DNA of 64,000 bases, taken from Condylostoma magnum. Its lineage: Eukaryota > Ciliophora > Heterotrichea > Heterotrichida > Condylostomatidae. The first letter of the stretch is position 1; every line of letters starts with the position of its first letter. The position numbers and the translations under genes are program-made. Below the pieces are notes generated by a model. That model worked only from the letters and a program-made list of their open reading frames with translations. It was not told the origin of the DNA and did not search any database. The stretch covers positions 62,001 through 126,000 of the forward strand of contig CAKKTI010000004.1 of assembly GCA_920105805.1 (NCBI GenBank), written 5' to 3'. This document shows, piece after piece, positions 1-13,835 of this stretch.

Positions 1-1130
1 CTTATAATACTTTAGTTAAAGATAATACAGCTTGCTCCAATAGCCAGCATAACTGCTTAGGGAAAAGATTGGTTTTAATCAACAAAATTTAATATTATGT
101 TCTAAATCCTGTTTAATCCATTTTGATAATCTTCAAATTACTTAAATTGTTCAAAAGATTCACTATAAATCTAGCAAATCAGAGAAATCATTTAGGATAT
201 GCTAGGAATTAAATTACTCTATTGAAAGTTTACAGTATATTTTAAATAAGGAATATAAACATCAATCAGAGTAGGGCCTAATTTAATTATTTAAGACTAA
301 TCTTACAATTACTCTATAATACTTTCCATATATGTACACCAGAAATCGATTATAGATGCAATCATTTATATATCCTAATTTTGACTGATTTTATCATAAG
401 TATTAATTCCAATTTAAACAATATCAATTTAATCAGTAAAATACTCAGCAATTCTGCTTAAAACCCTAATAGCTTAAATGTTTAGAAGATTTGAAGAATG
501 CAATAAAAAATCCATTAATGTTTTCATTAAATAATCTTTCTTATTCTAATCTTCAAAAATAAACTAAGAAATTGGCATTAGCTCATACAACGCACTCAAT
601 GCAATTGAATTTAACGATTCCTCAGTACTTGCTTTAATGCTTTCAAAAATACAAGCTAGGATACTACACACAATTTGTGAATCAAATTACCTTTCACTAC
701 TTTCTTCAGCTATGTATCATAAAGTCATTAAAGCAGATTGTTACTGATTAATATCATGAGAATACACATACTAAGTTAGATGATGTACCAAGTCAATCCA
801 TTAATTTTCTTATATTTCATATGCTGCTATAGCCGCTAAAGCTTAACATGTTTAAATCTTTACCTCACTACTATCAGACTCCAACCCAACTAGCAAATTC
901 TATCTTAATAAAACCCTTTAACTCCTGTCAATCTAAGCCCAGGCCTTTATATTATTCTTTATCTAAATCCCACACAATTATCTCAGCAAAGGAAAGCTTT
1001 CCTAATCTAAAACTCTTTCAATACAAAACTGGAAAAAAGCAGCTTACTATTCTTACAAAATTAATTCTAACTGCTAAAGTGACTGCATGTTTCCTTACTA
1101 CGCGTTTAATACAACTTACCCAATATTCAT
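1..1130 (-). CDS. Importin subunit beta-1-like karyopherin (N-terminal part)
   Basis: Nuclear import receptor that carries cargo through the nuclear pore and is released by Ran-GTP. The visible 376 codons are its N-terminal HEAT-repeat solenoid. They include QLCGIQIKNNIKA, close to the LQIKN motif of importin beta HEAT 1, then QTCQALAAIAAYEIQENQW, matching the AGIACAEIPVNQW region of HEAT 3. The start codon at 1130 is favoured because MNIGQVVLNAQQGN precedes a normal-length first helix. The C-terminus lies beyond the left edge. Gln is often TAA or TAG, and one TGA (717-719) reads as Trp. It diverges from the TPR gene with a 40 bp spacer. Another beta-karyopherin is possible but importin beta-1 fits best. 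Confidence 0.85.
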
Positions 1131-1170
1131 TATAAGATACACTTAACTTTCTAAAATTCAAAGTAAAGAA
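1131..1170. promoter_or_regulatory. Divergent promoter spacer, 40 bp
   Basis: Only 40 bp lie between the start codons of the importin-beta gene (minus) and the TPR gene (plus). Both promoters and both 5' leaders must fit here or overlap the opposite coding sequence. The spacer is AT-rich with no motif I can name. Confidence 0.5.
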
Positions 1171-4100
1171 ATGTCACTTAAAATTCACGCTCCTTTGGGC
1201 CCAGCTCCTAATTCGATAAGAAATATAAACCGTATGCGACTTAGGCCGACCCCGAAACGTACAAAGTCAACTTCTCGGTCCAGATCCTTAGATAATAAGA
1301 AATTATTCCAACCCTCGGTTAATAAATCATATACATGCTACAAAAGACCCTAATTTCCCTCTACTAATTAAAGCTTTACTGTAGATAGGTCTAGGCATAT
1401 ATCAATGAGTGAGATTAGAAAACTGAGGAAAAACTAGTCTAGAAACATGCGATCCACTAGCAAATTTGATAATGGACATCCTGGACCTATTGATATTGAA
1501 GAACCTAGGAAGCAATAAATATAACAGTGACTAGATCAGGGAAATTAGGAGATGTAAAGAAGAAATTTTAACAAAGCTATTGAGATGTACTAAAAGATTA
1601 TTAATGATGATAAAAAAGTAATCGATGCTGTTTATAATAGAGCTGTTTGTTATATGCACTTAAATTAGCATAGTAAAGCTATTCCAGATCTACTGATTGT
1701 AGTTAAAAGGAACCCTTTGTATGATAAATAGCTGTATATTGCTATGGGAATGTGCTACATACAAACCGGAGATATAAGAACAGGACTTAGATGGATAACT
1801 AAAGGTATTTAAAAGTTTCCTAGGTATGTCTAAGCGTATATCACCAGAGGGTAATTACTCAATCAATAACAAAGATGAGATAAAGCTATGTCAGATTTTT
1901 ATAAAGCAATAAATCTGAGTTAAAATGAATCATAGGCGTATATAGGACTATCAGACAGTCTCTAAGGAGCAAAGGATATAAAAGGAGCTCTAACGGCCCT
2001 ATAGTAAGCAATCAAACTAGGGGCATAAGGAGAGTTTTTATATTTAAAGCGTGGAAACATTTATATGGGTATGGAAGAAATGGATAAAGCTATTGATGAT
2101 TTTGAGTAGTGCTTAAAAATAAGTAATAATCCTGAAGCTTATTTTCAAAGAGGAGTTGCTCTAATTAAAAAACACTGTTTTGTTGAGGCAGCCCTCAGCT
2201 TTGAGTAATCAATTAAATACGACTCTGAGGATAAAAAGTTTACAGAAATGTCAATTTACAATATAGGAGCTATTAGAATAAAATAAAGAGATTTCTACGG
2301 AGCAGTTTATACCTTTTCTCGGTTAGAAAAAGCAACTGATTAATAAAGTCATTTAAAGTAATATGCTGAGGCTGTGCTAAGTTTAATGAAGAGGAAATTT
2401 AAAGAAGGAATTAGCCATCTTTCTATGCTAATATCACAAAAGCCTAGTGCTATATAAGAGTACTTAGGGTCCTGCTACGAGTATAGAGCATACGGTTATA
2501 CTGCCACTGGAAAATTTGAAAAAGCTTTAAAAGACCTAAAAACTGTAGGAAAAATTAAGAAATTGGATAAATCATCAAGATATAATAAATTGATGTGTAA
2601 TGGAATAATATCTTCTAAATAAAGTTACTTTGAAAAATCCCTACCTTATTTCATACAAGCCTAAAATTTGTTTTGTAAAAATACAGAACCATTGTGTTTT
2701 TAAGCTATAATTCTAGCAATTGAAGCATTTAAGGAGGACAATAGTCGTTAGAAGTTAAAATAAGCTAAAAACTTGCTTGATGTTTGTATTTCCTTAAGAG
2801 AATAGGAAAGTGATTATTATTACTATAGAGCTATTATCTATTATTATCTAAGTAAGCCTGTTGATGCTATACCAGATTATGAGTAAGCGATTGATAAAGC
2901 AGATGATAATTTTGCAATACATTATTTATCTCGAGGACTAAGTTATGCATTTCTGAAATTGTACAAGGAAGCCTTATAGGATTTCAGTATTGCTATACAA
3001 TTGAATGAAAGCATGTATGAAGCTTATCATTATAGAGGACGTTGCGCATTTATGATGGAAGATGCAGGACTAGCTTTCATGGATTTCTAAAAGTTGATTT
3101 TATCCGATACTGAAAATCCCGTGGTTCATATATACGCTGGAGACTTGCTATTTTTAACTAATAGTTTCCATGATGCTGTAAAAGCTTACACTAATGGAAA
3201 CTCACTCAAGAATACGAGGAATGGACTACTATAAAGAGCAAAAGCTTATTTGTATATTGGATAAATTGAAAATGCTATAGAAGATCTAGAAATGGTATTA
3301 GAGGATGATTAAAATGATAGAAAGGTTCTATATGATTTAGAAATGCTAAACTTAATAAAATCTTTAGATTGGGAAAATTAAGAACAGCTGAAGGTTCAGT
3401 TAGTTCAATTCGCTAAATTGTTAACATAAGATGGCGAGATTTGTGCTCCTAAGCACAGTCATTATTACAGAGGATTAATACATTTTTATCTTGGTAATTA
3501 CAATAAAGCTTAAACAGAGTTCAGATCTGCTAATAATTAAAAATTTGATTTAGAAGCGTACATGCCTTAAGAGTGTGATGATTCTAGTATTATTCTATAT
3601 AATCTGACAATATCTTGCTTGATGTCTGGCGATTATCCAGAATGCATTGAGTATATTTAGGACTCACTATATCAATCTACTGATAACAGCAAATGTGAGT
3701 TATTGTTAGTCTTTGCTCTAGTATAACTGGCTTAAGGGGATGTTAATGGATCCAAAGAATTAGTAAAGGAAGCGTAATAGTATAATGAAACACTAGCTTA
3801 ATAATTCAACGAGTAATAAGTAAACATTTCACCTTTTAATGATGCTTCTGATATATTCTAAAATTATTAATATACAGAGTGTAATATTAATGATGAATTC
3901 AAGGCTTATATAAGGCCTGGAATGATACTACCAAAGGCTTTTCCACCTAAATTAGATTTTAAAACTGAGTCAATCCTGTAGAAAAACTTTAGTTTTGATA
4001 ATATAAAATGCAAACCAGAAGCACCTTGGCTTAATAGAGTTAAAGGGACGATCTAATTTACGGAGTAATTGTACGAGTAAGATAGTCAATCAGTATCAGG

Positions 4101-4230
4101 TACGGAAATTAGTGAAGATGAAAAACCTCAAAATCCGGAAGATAATTACGATTCTATTGATAGGAAGTTCAAGTCTGAGGTTGTTATATTGAAACAAAAA
4201 AGCATGGATTAAGAGAATATAGTTGTTTAA
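1171..4230 (+). CDS. Large tetratricopeptide-repeat (TPR) protein
   Basis: Encodes about 1019 residues. A basic Ser/Arg-rich N-terminus of about 110 residues is followed by TPR units through most of the protein, for example NFNKAIEMYQKII, KAIDDFEQCLKI, EALQDFSIAIQLN and NAIEDLEMVLEDD, with the usual A/G and aromatic spacing. An acidic tail follows. TPR solenoids are protein-binding scaffolds and ciliates have many, often in cilia. No specific ortholog is evident. In-frame TGA reads as Trp at typical TPR aromatic positions (QQWLDQGN, QRWDKAMSDF). The likely stop is the tandem TAA-TAA at 4228-4233, with a TGA at 4258 as a later alternative. Confidence 0.85.
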
Positions 4231-4788
4231 TAATTTTTAGTAGATGGTTGTAATATATGAGCCTGTTGTTGGAAGGTATTAAAAAAACTCTTTAGTATAC
4301 ATTATTTAGCTATATTATTATACTATAACTATTAGAGGTAAATACAGAGGAATTTATATAGGTTTATAGTATTTTATTGAATATATAGGCAAAATAAATT
4401 CCTTATACTTTCCTAATTTGGCTTAAGGAAAAATATTTGTATCATTAATCAACTAAATAGTAAATAAATGTATTATAGAAAGCCTTATTTAATCAATACA
4501 ACTTCTTTAGCTTTAAAATGATTACTCTTGTAAAATATTAACCTTTAACAAGTTTGTATAAATTGCAAAAGCTATATTATCAATAGCATTCATACACAGT
4601 AAATTACAAAATATCCTTATTTTCCTCAATACTTTTAGTTCGAAATAAGTAAGAATAACTTTGCTAGTCAAATAATATCAGATAATATAACTCATATAAT
4701 AACAATCAGTATGAGATAATTGGAATAAAAGCTGGTGAATGATTTAAAATTTATATTAACATTTAATTTGGCGAACTATTTATAAAAA
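4231..4788. other. Intergenic, no supported gene
   Basis: AT-rich stretch between the TPR gene and the Gpc1-like gene. A frame continuous with the downstream gene is open from an ATG at 4468, but its predicted composition is the Lys/Asn/Ile/Tyr mix expected of random AT-rich DNA, so I do not extend the gene upstream. Confidence 0.4.
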
Positions 4789-5661
4789 ATGCCTCCGTCC
4801 GGAAAATATTATCACCCAGATTTTATACCAGGACTAAACTCTTAATAAGTAATTATGAGAGACAAAATATCTTGGATGCTCGGAATTGGATATGTAGTAA
4901 GCTAAAGCTTCTTGTTAGGAGCTAATCCTAGGCTATTTATCAACTGCGGATGCATTTTATTCTTGGTGCTTTATATACTAAGAATGTATCATTATACAAT
5001 TAGAAACTGGTAATTCTTAGTTATTGATGCCTGTTATTTCGTTAATCTTGGGTGTGCTATTTTCTGGTATTACTATCCACATGATAAGCAGTTCTTTGCT
5101 TTACTATAAGCATTGTCCTTATATGTTGGTATTGGAGTTCCCTTTTATTAAAACGCCTTAGTATTTCACTCTTTAGAAAAATTTACTAGCTTTTACATTC
5201 ATGTTTGGCCTATTATATTTAGTGTTACAATATAACATCTAAATGTTGTGTAATTTGATCTGGACTTTTGGGCTTATATGAGTACTCCTAGCATATTCAT
5301 AATAATACATTGCTCTGTGTATTTTTTAATAATCTTTGTGCTATTAGACCATTATAGAAAAATATGGAAGAGCAAAGTTCTATTTGACTACTTTTTAAGC
5401 ACTCCCAATATGAAAAAAGTGTTCATTCATCCGAATTACAAAGTAAATGCCATTATATTCTTATTTTTCTAGGCACTCTTTGGGATTTGTTTATACCCAT
5501 TCTCCTATTTGCTTTACTGTAGTCCGTTTTCTAACCTAATTGTAGCAAATCTGCTCACTTTAGTCGGAGTATGGCATGGAGCAAGATTCTATATTGACTA
5601 TATGGGATTTAAGTATGTAGACTTTGTAAAAAATTATGAAAGAGAGCTAAGTATTAAGTAG
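4789..5661 (+). CDS. Glycerophosphocholine acyltransferase 1-like membrane protein (DUF2838)
   Basis: About 290 residues with seven or eight hydrophobic segments. The Gpc1/DUF2838 family makes lysophosphatidylcholine from glycerophosphocholine and acyl-CoA in the ER. Family marks seen are VIDACYFVN in an early membrane segment, VFHSLEKFTSFYIHVWP (family pattern FH..dK.tS..iHi.P) and GVWHGARFYID near the C-terminus. The start at 4789 gives a hydrophilic N-terminus like the family. The chosen stop is TAG 5659-5661, backed by TAA 5677-5679. Reading to TGA 5794 would add a Lys-rich tail not typical of the family. Confidence 0.75.
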
Positions 5662-6452
5662 TTATATTTTTCTTATTAAATTTGCTTTTGGAGTTTTAAT
5701 ATATCTTTAAAAAAATAGATAAGTGCCCCTGTACTTTTATAATGGATAGGCTTGAAATATTCTAATAAAAACATTTATAAATAAACTAAAAAATGATCTA
5801 GATCAAGTACATCCATTATATTGAGATTATCTATTATTTACAGTAGTTTTATTAACTTAATCTTTCTTATTATAATATGTTGAGCATTAGTAATTTGAAA
5901 TTAGTTCTAAAAAAAGCTTTATAATGTTAGTCTGGGAAGTACTGATTGAAAGACGTTATCAGTTGGTAAGGGTTGTAAATAAAGTCAATCCAGAATTGCA
6001 TAACTAATGATTATACTAATATATATACTATAATAAAACTTTATTTATTTAAATGCCTAATATACTAATTATAATAATCAATGAAATAAAACAATCAGAA
6101 ATTAAAGCAAATGGTAAAATGATGTCATTAGATTTTTCAATTAATATATCTAGTAATATCAAACTACATATTTTTTATCAATAGTATAAAAAATGTATAA
6201 GATATTCTCTCCTAGTTACATGAGTATTTGCAAATTATATTATCAATCATAACTAATCATACTTCTCATTTGATTTAGTGGCCTTTTAATATGCTAATCT
6301 ATTTCCTAGTATTTTGATTTTGAAATTAAAGTAATTAAAAATCTATTACAATATATTTAAAATCCCGAGTAATAAAAACTGCTTCAACCTCTAACATAAA
6401 GCATACAGCTAAATAACATCAAATCATACAACTTCAACTTTCCATTTAAAAA
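5662..6452. other. Intergenic, no supported gene
   Basis: AT-rich sequence upstream of the kinesin gene. A frame from ATG 6053 to TAA 6334 resembles a short C2-like pattern but has noncoding-like composition, so it is not called. A slightly GC-richer patch near 5930-6010 might be a noncoding RNA but has no recognisable tRNA or snRNA boxes. Confidence 0.4.
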
Positions 6453-8789
6453 ATGTACTCAGACTGGCGAAACCTTGACATTCGCAACCTAATAGGAAAA
6501 CCTAAGAAAAAGAAAAAGCACAGTGCTCCTTCCTTAACCAGCACAATTCAATCGGAACAACGCGAAAATTTTAAAGTTGTAATGCGAGTCAGACCCCCTC
6601 TACCCCGTGAAATTGACTCAGTTTATGGATTTTCCAGCATTGTTGGTGTAAGCCAGGACTCAAAAAGTGTAACAGTACTAGAATACCTAGGAGCAGCCTT
6701 AAACGATGCTGAAAGAGAGTAAGACATAAAACTAAATCCGGGCCTGGCCATATATCACCAATACACATTTGACTAGGTATACGACTAACACTCCACATAA
6801 CTCCAAATATACGACAAAACAGCTAAACCTGCCATACTTTCTGTACTTCAGGGCTACAATGCCACACTTATAGCATATGGACAAACAGGTACAGGTAAGA
6901 CATTCACAATGGAAGGTTTTAGGTACAACAGTACAGATACACAAAGAGGTATAGTTCCCAGGGCTGCAGAGGAGATTTTTCAGTATATTTAATCCTCATA
7001 GAATGTAAATGCTACCTTTATGGTGCGATCATCATACTTATAAATTTACAACGAGGTTATATCAGATCTATTGAAGCCGGATAGAGGGACTTTGTAGATT
7101 AGAGAGGAGAAGAGGAAGGGTGTGTTTGTGGATGGATTAAGTGAGTGGGCTGTGAGATCACCAGCGGAGGTATGCACACTTATTTAGAGAGGATAGTTGT
7201 CAAGACAGACTGCATCTACTAAAATGAATGATATTTCCAGCAGATCCCATGCAGTGTTCATTATTATATTAGAGTAAATGCAGAAGATACAGGGGCAGAA
7301 TGGATAGGTTGGAAGGCAGGTTAAGGTTGGGAAGCTAAATTTAGTAGATTTAGCAGGCTCAGAAAGGGTTAGAGTTACTGGGGCTACTGGAATGAGGCTG
7401 GAAGAGTCTAAGAAAATCAACCAGTCCTTGTCTGCATTAGGAAACGTTATTGCTGCATTGACTGATACAAGGACTAGAAACCATATTCCCTACAGGGATT
7501 CTAAGTTAACCAGATTGTTGGAAGACTCACTTGGTGGTAATTGTAAGACTACAATGATTGCGCTAATTTCACCCTCTAATGAAGCTTTTGGGGAATCTTT
7601 GTCTACTGTGAAATTTGCAAATAGAGCAAAATATATAAGAAATGCTCCAACTATTAATGAAGATGTAGACAAGAAAACCTTACTTAGGAAATATGAAAAT
7701 GAGGTGAAAAAGTTAAGAGAAGAACTAGAAAATAAGAATAAGTCAATACTGGAAATGCAAATGTTACTAGAAATGGACAACTAATCAAGATCACAAGCAA
7801 TGGGAGATTCTAAAACCCATAATTTCTACTCAGAACAAGAAGAAAAGAAGAAATTAGAGGATAAAATCAAGATGATGAGCTCTTAAGTGCTTATAGGTGG
7901 TAAAAGACTAGAAGAAACACCTTAATTTAGAACAGCTTTGGAAGAAAAACAGAAAATTATTAGAAGGGAATATGAGGACAAACTGCATGAAATAGAAAGA
8001 GAAAGATAGCAAATAGAGGAAGATAAGGCATAAATTGACAGATACAAGCATCTTTTACTAAGGCAGCGTGATATAATGATAGCTCTAACTGCAAGACTTA
8101 ATGAAAGAGATGAAACTATACTTCAATTACAAGAGGAACTAGATGCCTATGATAAAGTTCATAAAGAAACTGAAGAATCACTGGAATATAAGTCCTCTAG
8201 ATGCGAATAGTTAGAAAATCTACTAGATTAAAACAAAATAGAAGTTCCACCTGAAGAAATTGCACCTATTAATCATTATATTGAGCCTAAACGGTATTAA
8301 CCTTATAACACTGATGATTTGATACTAGATGGAGAAACTCTGCCTATTCAAATGCTAACTGCTGAGGAGAAAATAGAGGAGTTAACATCAATTATCAACA
8401 AAATGAGAAACGACTTTGCAAGGGGAACTCCGGAAAACCAACAAATAAACTCAGAATAAATATAAAAGCAGATGGAAAAGTTAGAAAAGGAAAAAAATAC
8501 TTTTAAAGCTGTAATAGAAACAACACTTTTGCCATAAATTGAGCATATTTAGTCTATTATAAGTGATGAATAAAGTTAATTAAAGTCAGAAGTTAGCAGC
8601 TTGTATAGGAATGCCAGCCTTGCTTTATCTATGACTAGGGTTGAAGTGCGTAAAAGTGCATAAAATATACCAGAATCATCCAGTATAGTTGAAACTCCAA
8701 AACATTAACGTCCATTAACTGTTGATGAAATGCTGTTACTAAAAAAGCAGGAAATGTTGACTAAAAGACAAAACTAGTTTAAATTTTAA
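6453..8789 (+). CDS. N-terminal-motor kinesin
   Basis: Microtubule motor, about 778 residues. The motor domain (about residues 30-400) has [10 protein letters not shown], the P-loop GQTGTGKT (143-150), switch I NDISSRSH, switch [10 protein letters not shown] (297-304) and [20 protein letters not shown]. The neck begins [17 protein letters not shown], as in kinesin-2 and kinesins with similar necks, and implies plus-end-directed movement. Coiled coil follows to about residue 680, then a short Ser/Gln tail. The frame is continuous with no intron. The stop is TAG 8775 or TAA 8787. No TGA occurs in this frame before the next gene starts, so TAA or TAG must terminate. The exact subfamily is uncertain. 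Confidence 0.92.
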
Positions 8790-8829
8790 ATTGATTTATC
8801 TATTGGATGTTATTTTTTATATATATTTA

Positions 8830-9222
8830 ATGTCTAACGAAGAGGAAAAGGCTTAAACTGCGGTAAATTAGCCCAATGAAGAAACTATTTTTGATAAGAT
8901 CGTTAAAAAGGAAATTCCTGCTAGTATTGTATATGAGGATGATTTATGCTTAGCTTTTAATGATATAAGTCCATAAGCTCCCACGCACATTGTGCTAATT
9001 CCTAAAAATAAGGACGGGCTAAGTTAATTGTAAAGAGCTGAGGCCAGGCATAAGGAAATTTTAGGGCATTTGATGTTTACGGCTGCTGAAATTGCAAGAT
9101 AATAAAATTTAAGTGAAGGATGGAGACTTGTTGTAAATGATGGGCCTTAGGGGTGCTAGAGTGTATATCATCTTCATCTTCATATTATAGGAGGAAGACA
9201 GTTGAGTTGGCCACCCGGATAG
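8830..9222 (+). CDS. HINT1-like histidine-triad nucleotide hydrolase
   Basis: HIT-family phosphoramidase that hydrolyses AMP-lysine and related adducts, about 130 residues. It shows the family core [17 protein letters not shown] at the N-terminus, [13 protein letters not shown] in the middle, and GWRLVVNDG then the HxHxH active site in [17 protein letters not shown] at the end. HINT proteins end at WPPG, so the TAG at 9220-9222 directly after PPG is a confident stop, backed by TGA 9235. This is good direct evidence that TAG terminates here while TAG also encodes Gln within the same gene. The start lies 40 bp after the kinesin stop. Confidence 0.92.
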
Positions 9223-9307
9223 TTAAGTAAGCTTTGATTATTTAAATACACTTTATGTTTATATAGTACCTCCATATTATGAAAAACTGACTAAAAAATC
9301 TAAAAAA

Positions 9308-10252
9308 ATGGAGACAATAAAGAAAAATTAGCCTAAAGCTAACAAATTTACATAACAAAAACTCCCAGGCTTCACAATTAGGTTAAATGTTCTAGCAGAA
9401 TCATGTATTTATTTTATTATTGGAGCAGGAATGCTGGCTTTTGGAATATATTATACTATTGAAACTTCAGATATTTATTCCCTTACTATGAGATACGATG
9501 ATATTGAAGAATGTAGATCCAGCTGATCTAATCCATCCTAGTGTTAAATTACCATAGAGATTGAGGAGGATTTGAAGGCTCCTATTTTCTTATATTACAA
9601 AATTAGTAATTTTTACCAAAATCATAAAGACTTTGCTGTTTCTAAAGATACATATTAATTAATGGGAGAAGATAGATCAGTTTCAGATATAGAAGAAAGT
9701 TGTTAGCCTGTAGTTACTATGAAAGATTTAGGAAGGAAGACAGATTTGCCATTGTCTAAAAATGATCCTGCTAATCCTTGCGGATTGCTAGCTAGAAGCT
9801 CTTTTAATGATACTTATACATTTTATGATGGTTAAAATCAGGAGATTTTTATAAATTAAGATAATATCAATTGGGAGTAAGATAGAGAAAAGTATAAGCG
9901 GGCTGATGATTGGGAAATTAAGTAATGAATAGATGTTAAAGATGCTCATTTTATAAATTGGATGAGCATTTCAGGGGTATAGAATTTTAAGAAATTATGG
10001 GGGAAAATTGAACAAGATTTACCTAAAGGAGAATACAAAATGATGATTATTAATAGTAAGTTGTAATTAGATTATGATGTAACAACACTCAATGGTTAAA
10101 AACATATATTTCTAACAGAGACTGGATAATTCGGAGGTCAGCTGATTTATATGGGAATCTTGTATAATGTGTTTGGAGTAATAACTATAATATTTGGAGC
10201 ATTTGCTTTAATTATACATATTTATAAAAGTAGACATGGTATTGAAATTTAG
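9308..10252 (+). CDS. CDC50/LEM3-family P4-ATPase (lipid flippase) beta subunit
   Basis: Noncatalytic subunit needed for folding and export of phospholipid flippases, about 314 residues. It has the CDC50 layout: N-terminal RLNVLAES before TM1 (about 28-48), a large lumenal domain with paired cysteines, PCGLLARSSFNDTY, HFINWMSISG and NFKKLWGKI, then TM2 near the C-terminus. TGA is Trp in the Cys-rich loop (CRSSW) and in KQWIDVKD. The gene ends with three candidate stops in a row, TAG-TAA-TAA at 10250-10258. It converges on the minus-strand gene ending at 10380. Confidence 0.9.
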
Positions 10253-10379
10253 TAATAAATTATTGTTAAAAAAATATGACTATAATAAGAGTAAAGTATT
10301 TACTATTAAATTGACAAACAATTGAAGTAATTTACTATTCATATAATTTTCTAATAGATTAAATAGTACAACTCTATTA

Positions 10380-10745
10380 TTAACTTTCTTTATAATCTTC
10401 TCTGAATGTATACAACTCATCAAAGTTAAATAGCTATTGTTATTTTGGAGACTATACATTTGACACTTATGATGAGCAAACTGAACTTCTATCTCCTTTT
10501 GGTTGTTATAAGATGTTTTATAATGAATTTTTAGTTATTTGTTACTTTTTATTCAATTCATTTATAACATCACTTCTAATATATGTAATGTTGCTTCCTT
10601 TAGGAGTACTTGAACTACTTAAATAATCATTCGCAACTTATAAATTAGGAATATTTTATTTAATTAGAACTTTATTAAAATACTTTTCATGCATATCAAT
10701 TCGAGATTCTAAGCTCTCATCAGTCTCCTCATAGAAAGATTTCAT
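10380..10745 (-). CDS. Small protein of unknown function (121 aa)
   Basis: Coding by composition: acidic start MKSFYEETDESLESRID, a Ser/Thr/Gln-rich middle (YLSSSSTPKGSN), and FNFDELYTFREDYKES at the C-terminus. I recognise no family, signal peptide or membrane segment. It ends with three consecutive candidate stops, TAA-TAA-TAG, at 10382-10374, mirroring the triple stop of the converging CDC50 gene. Confidence 0.6.
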
Positions 10746-10860
10746 AGTACTTGGATCTTATATAGAAATTTGGTAACTTTAATGCGGCTTTTTGTCAAAA
10801 ATTTAGGCTTATTCTACTGTTAATTATACTGAATTTTATAGTTGTTAATTTTAAATATAA

Positions 10861-11144
10861 TTAGCCTATTTTTACAGGGTTGTGCTTTATTAGTACATAT
10901 TTTTCCCCACTATATATTGCATTATTATAAGCTTTTTAGATAAATAATTGTTCTAATGCTTTAACTCTAGATTTTCTTTAATTAAACTCTGAATCAGTGT
11001 TTATAGCTTTTAGTGTATAGAGTTTTATTAATTCATCTGTTATTTACTGCTCTAAAAACTCAATCAAACACAATTTCTAATAGAACTACTTACAAAAAGC
11101 ACAGACTCAACTAACCTTTCTTTATCAAGTAAATATTTTATCAT
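10861..11144 (-). CDS. Small helical protein of unknown function with a 17-nt intron
   Basis: Two exons, 11144-11094 and 11076-10861, separated by the intron GTAAGTAGTTCTATTAG (11093-11077). Spliced, the frame reads DKERLVESVLF then KLCLIEFLEQ and continues to NAIYSGEKYVLIKHNP, about 88 residues, charged and helical. Unspliced, it hits a noncoding-like frame at once. The likely stop is TAA 10863-10861. No family is recognised. A pair of unrelated short frames is the alternative, but the GTAAGT donor, TAG acceptor and smooth junction argue for splicing. Confidence 0.5.
11077..11093 (-). other. Candidate 17-nt spliceosomal intron
   Basis: GTAAGTAGTTCTATTAG with a canonical donor and acceptor. 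Removal joins two frames into a coherent helical protein at phase 0. Stentor and Blepharisma introns are known to be 15-16 nt, so 17 nt is close to the heterotrich norm. Confidence 0.5.
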
Positions 11145-11180
11145 TTTATTAATATAACAGAAACATATAAATTACTTTTA

Positions 11181-11546
11181 TCACCTTTTAGCATATCCAA
11201 CGTGTTCTTCCAAAATTTGCATTTTATTATTCCCTCCAATAATATGCTATTATATCACACTTTTTTCTTTCTTAATACTAGTGATCTACTTCTACAAATG
11301 TTCATTGCTTTCCTTCTATTATTAAATAGATTTCTTCAAGTCACTAAAAATTTCATCAGTCTCCGGCTGAGTAGCCTAGGTGATATCATCAATTGCCAAT
11401 GTCTTACTATTTTCCATACTACCAATATCAGCTCTATAGCTGTCTACTATGATTTTATACTCCCTTAAGCTCTTCACTAGTCCCTATATGCTATTTTCGA
11501 CATTCCCTATATTTTAACGTATGCTTAATTCCTAGGTGGATTCCAT
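11181..11546 (-). CDS. Small coiled-coil protein (121 aa)
   Basis: Starts MESTQELSIRQNIGNVENS and contains heptad-rich helix such as IFSDLKKSIQQQKESNEHLQ. No family is recognised. The stop is TGA 11183-11181, directly followed by TAA. Its start lies 25 nt downstream of the stop of the FOP-like gene on the same strand. An alternative reading would attach it to the FOP-like gene, but the frames differ and the FOP-like frame ends cleanly at TGA. Confidence 0.65.
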
Positions 11547-11571
11547 TTTGTAAGTTAAATATTAGCAAATT

Positions 11572-12219
11572 TCACTCGAAAACGTAGGATCCAAGACTTT
11601 CATCTTTCTCTAGGGATGATGTATCAATGCTTTACCTCAACCCTCCTCTCTCTAAAAACGCCAAATCGGTTTCACTTACATCATCATCACTTGAAGTCTC
11701 CGGATGCCTACTAATCCCCATTATTTGATTCCGTATTTCATTTTTTACTGAATTTTTCATTGATTAATTCTGTAGTTTAGCCTATGGTCTTATAGGTGCT
11801 AACTTTTACTTCATTTGTATATCAGAATCATTTGGACTTTTACTCCCATGTTTTCTTTCTAGGCTTTCCAGTTTCTCCAGCAATTGAATAATCCAGGGTT
11901 TTCCTTATTTGAGGTTTATGTTCAGTTTGTTAGAAATGAATTAAGAGCTGCGCTTTTCAGTTGGAAGATGGCACTCTGGTAGGAACACTGAGTAGGTGTT
12001 ATCTAGTTCGTAGTGTTCAAGGAAGTCTCGGATCAGTTCTGCACAGATTTAGCCCGCCTAGCTTTACATTATTACAGAGGTTTCTTCTCTTTGCAGAGGA
12101 GCACAGTCACTGTTGTGGTCTATTGAAGTGTAAATTTAAGCTCTAAGCTAAGATCGATATGCATTTAGTATTCCTGAAGCTTCTAACTAACTTTGTAGAA
12201 TTGTTTAAAAGTCATCCAT
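11572..12219 (-). CDS. FOP/FGFR1OP-like centrosome and basal-body protein (LisH/TOF domain)
   Basis: About 215 residues. The N-terminal 100 residues match the FOP dimerisation and LisH region: LEASGILNAYRSQLRAQIY aligns with LENSGVLNRIKAELRAAVF of FOP, and AELIRDFLEHYELDNTYSVF with its VAEFLQFFNLDFTLAVF. FOP, FOR20 and TONNEAU1 family proteins anchor microtubules at centrioles and are needed for basal-body assembly and ciliogenesis, which suits a ciliate. The C-terminus is Ser/Asp-rich and low complexity. The stop is TGA 11574-11572. Which of FOP, FOR20 or another LisH family member is the ortholog is not certain. Confidence 0.75.
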
Positions 12220-12325
12220 TGCAAGTATTTTTCGTATATTTTATAGGGATTGAATGAAGTTATTATTTAAGTTTATTGTTGTACATTTGTTGTTTTTACA
12301 AGTTTGATCAAAACAAATTAAATTA

Positions 12326-13576
<1,251 letters not shown>

Positions 13577-13835
13577 ATTTTATGGTGAATATAGTATTAT
13601 TTAACTATTATTTGCTTTAAAAATGATTAATGATTTGACTTATTACGTTGCATATGAGATTTAGATTGATCTAGTGTTATAATATAGTCTTTATATACAA
13701 AATTATAGCCGGGATTTAATTTTGGTATATCAGATGTATTGGAATTATACAACATATTTTATTGTGTTTATTTTACTAATATATACTTAAACTGTTATAA
13801 GCCAGCTCTAAATTAACATTTTTATATTCTTAAAC

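Noticed and set aside
5930-6010. GC-richer patch with a D-loop-like GTTGGTAAG as a tRNA
   Set aside because: No proper T-loop box at the right distance and no pairing acceptor stem.
6053-6334. Short frame with a C2-domain-like hydrophobic pattern
   Set aside because: The resemblance rests on a few hydrophobic positions; Gly/Ala/Asp/Glu content is very low and there is no phosphatase or other partner domain upstream.
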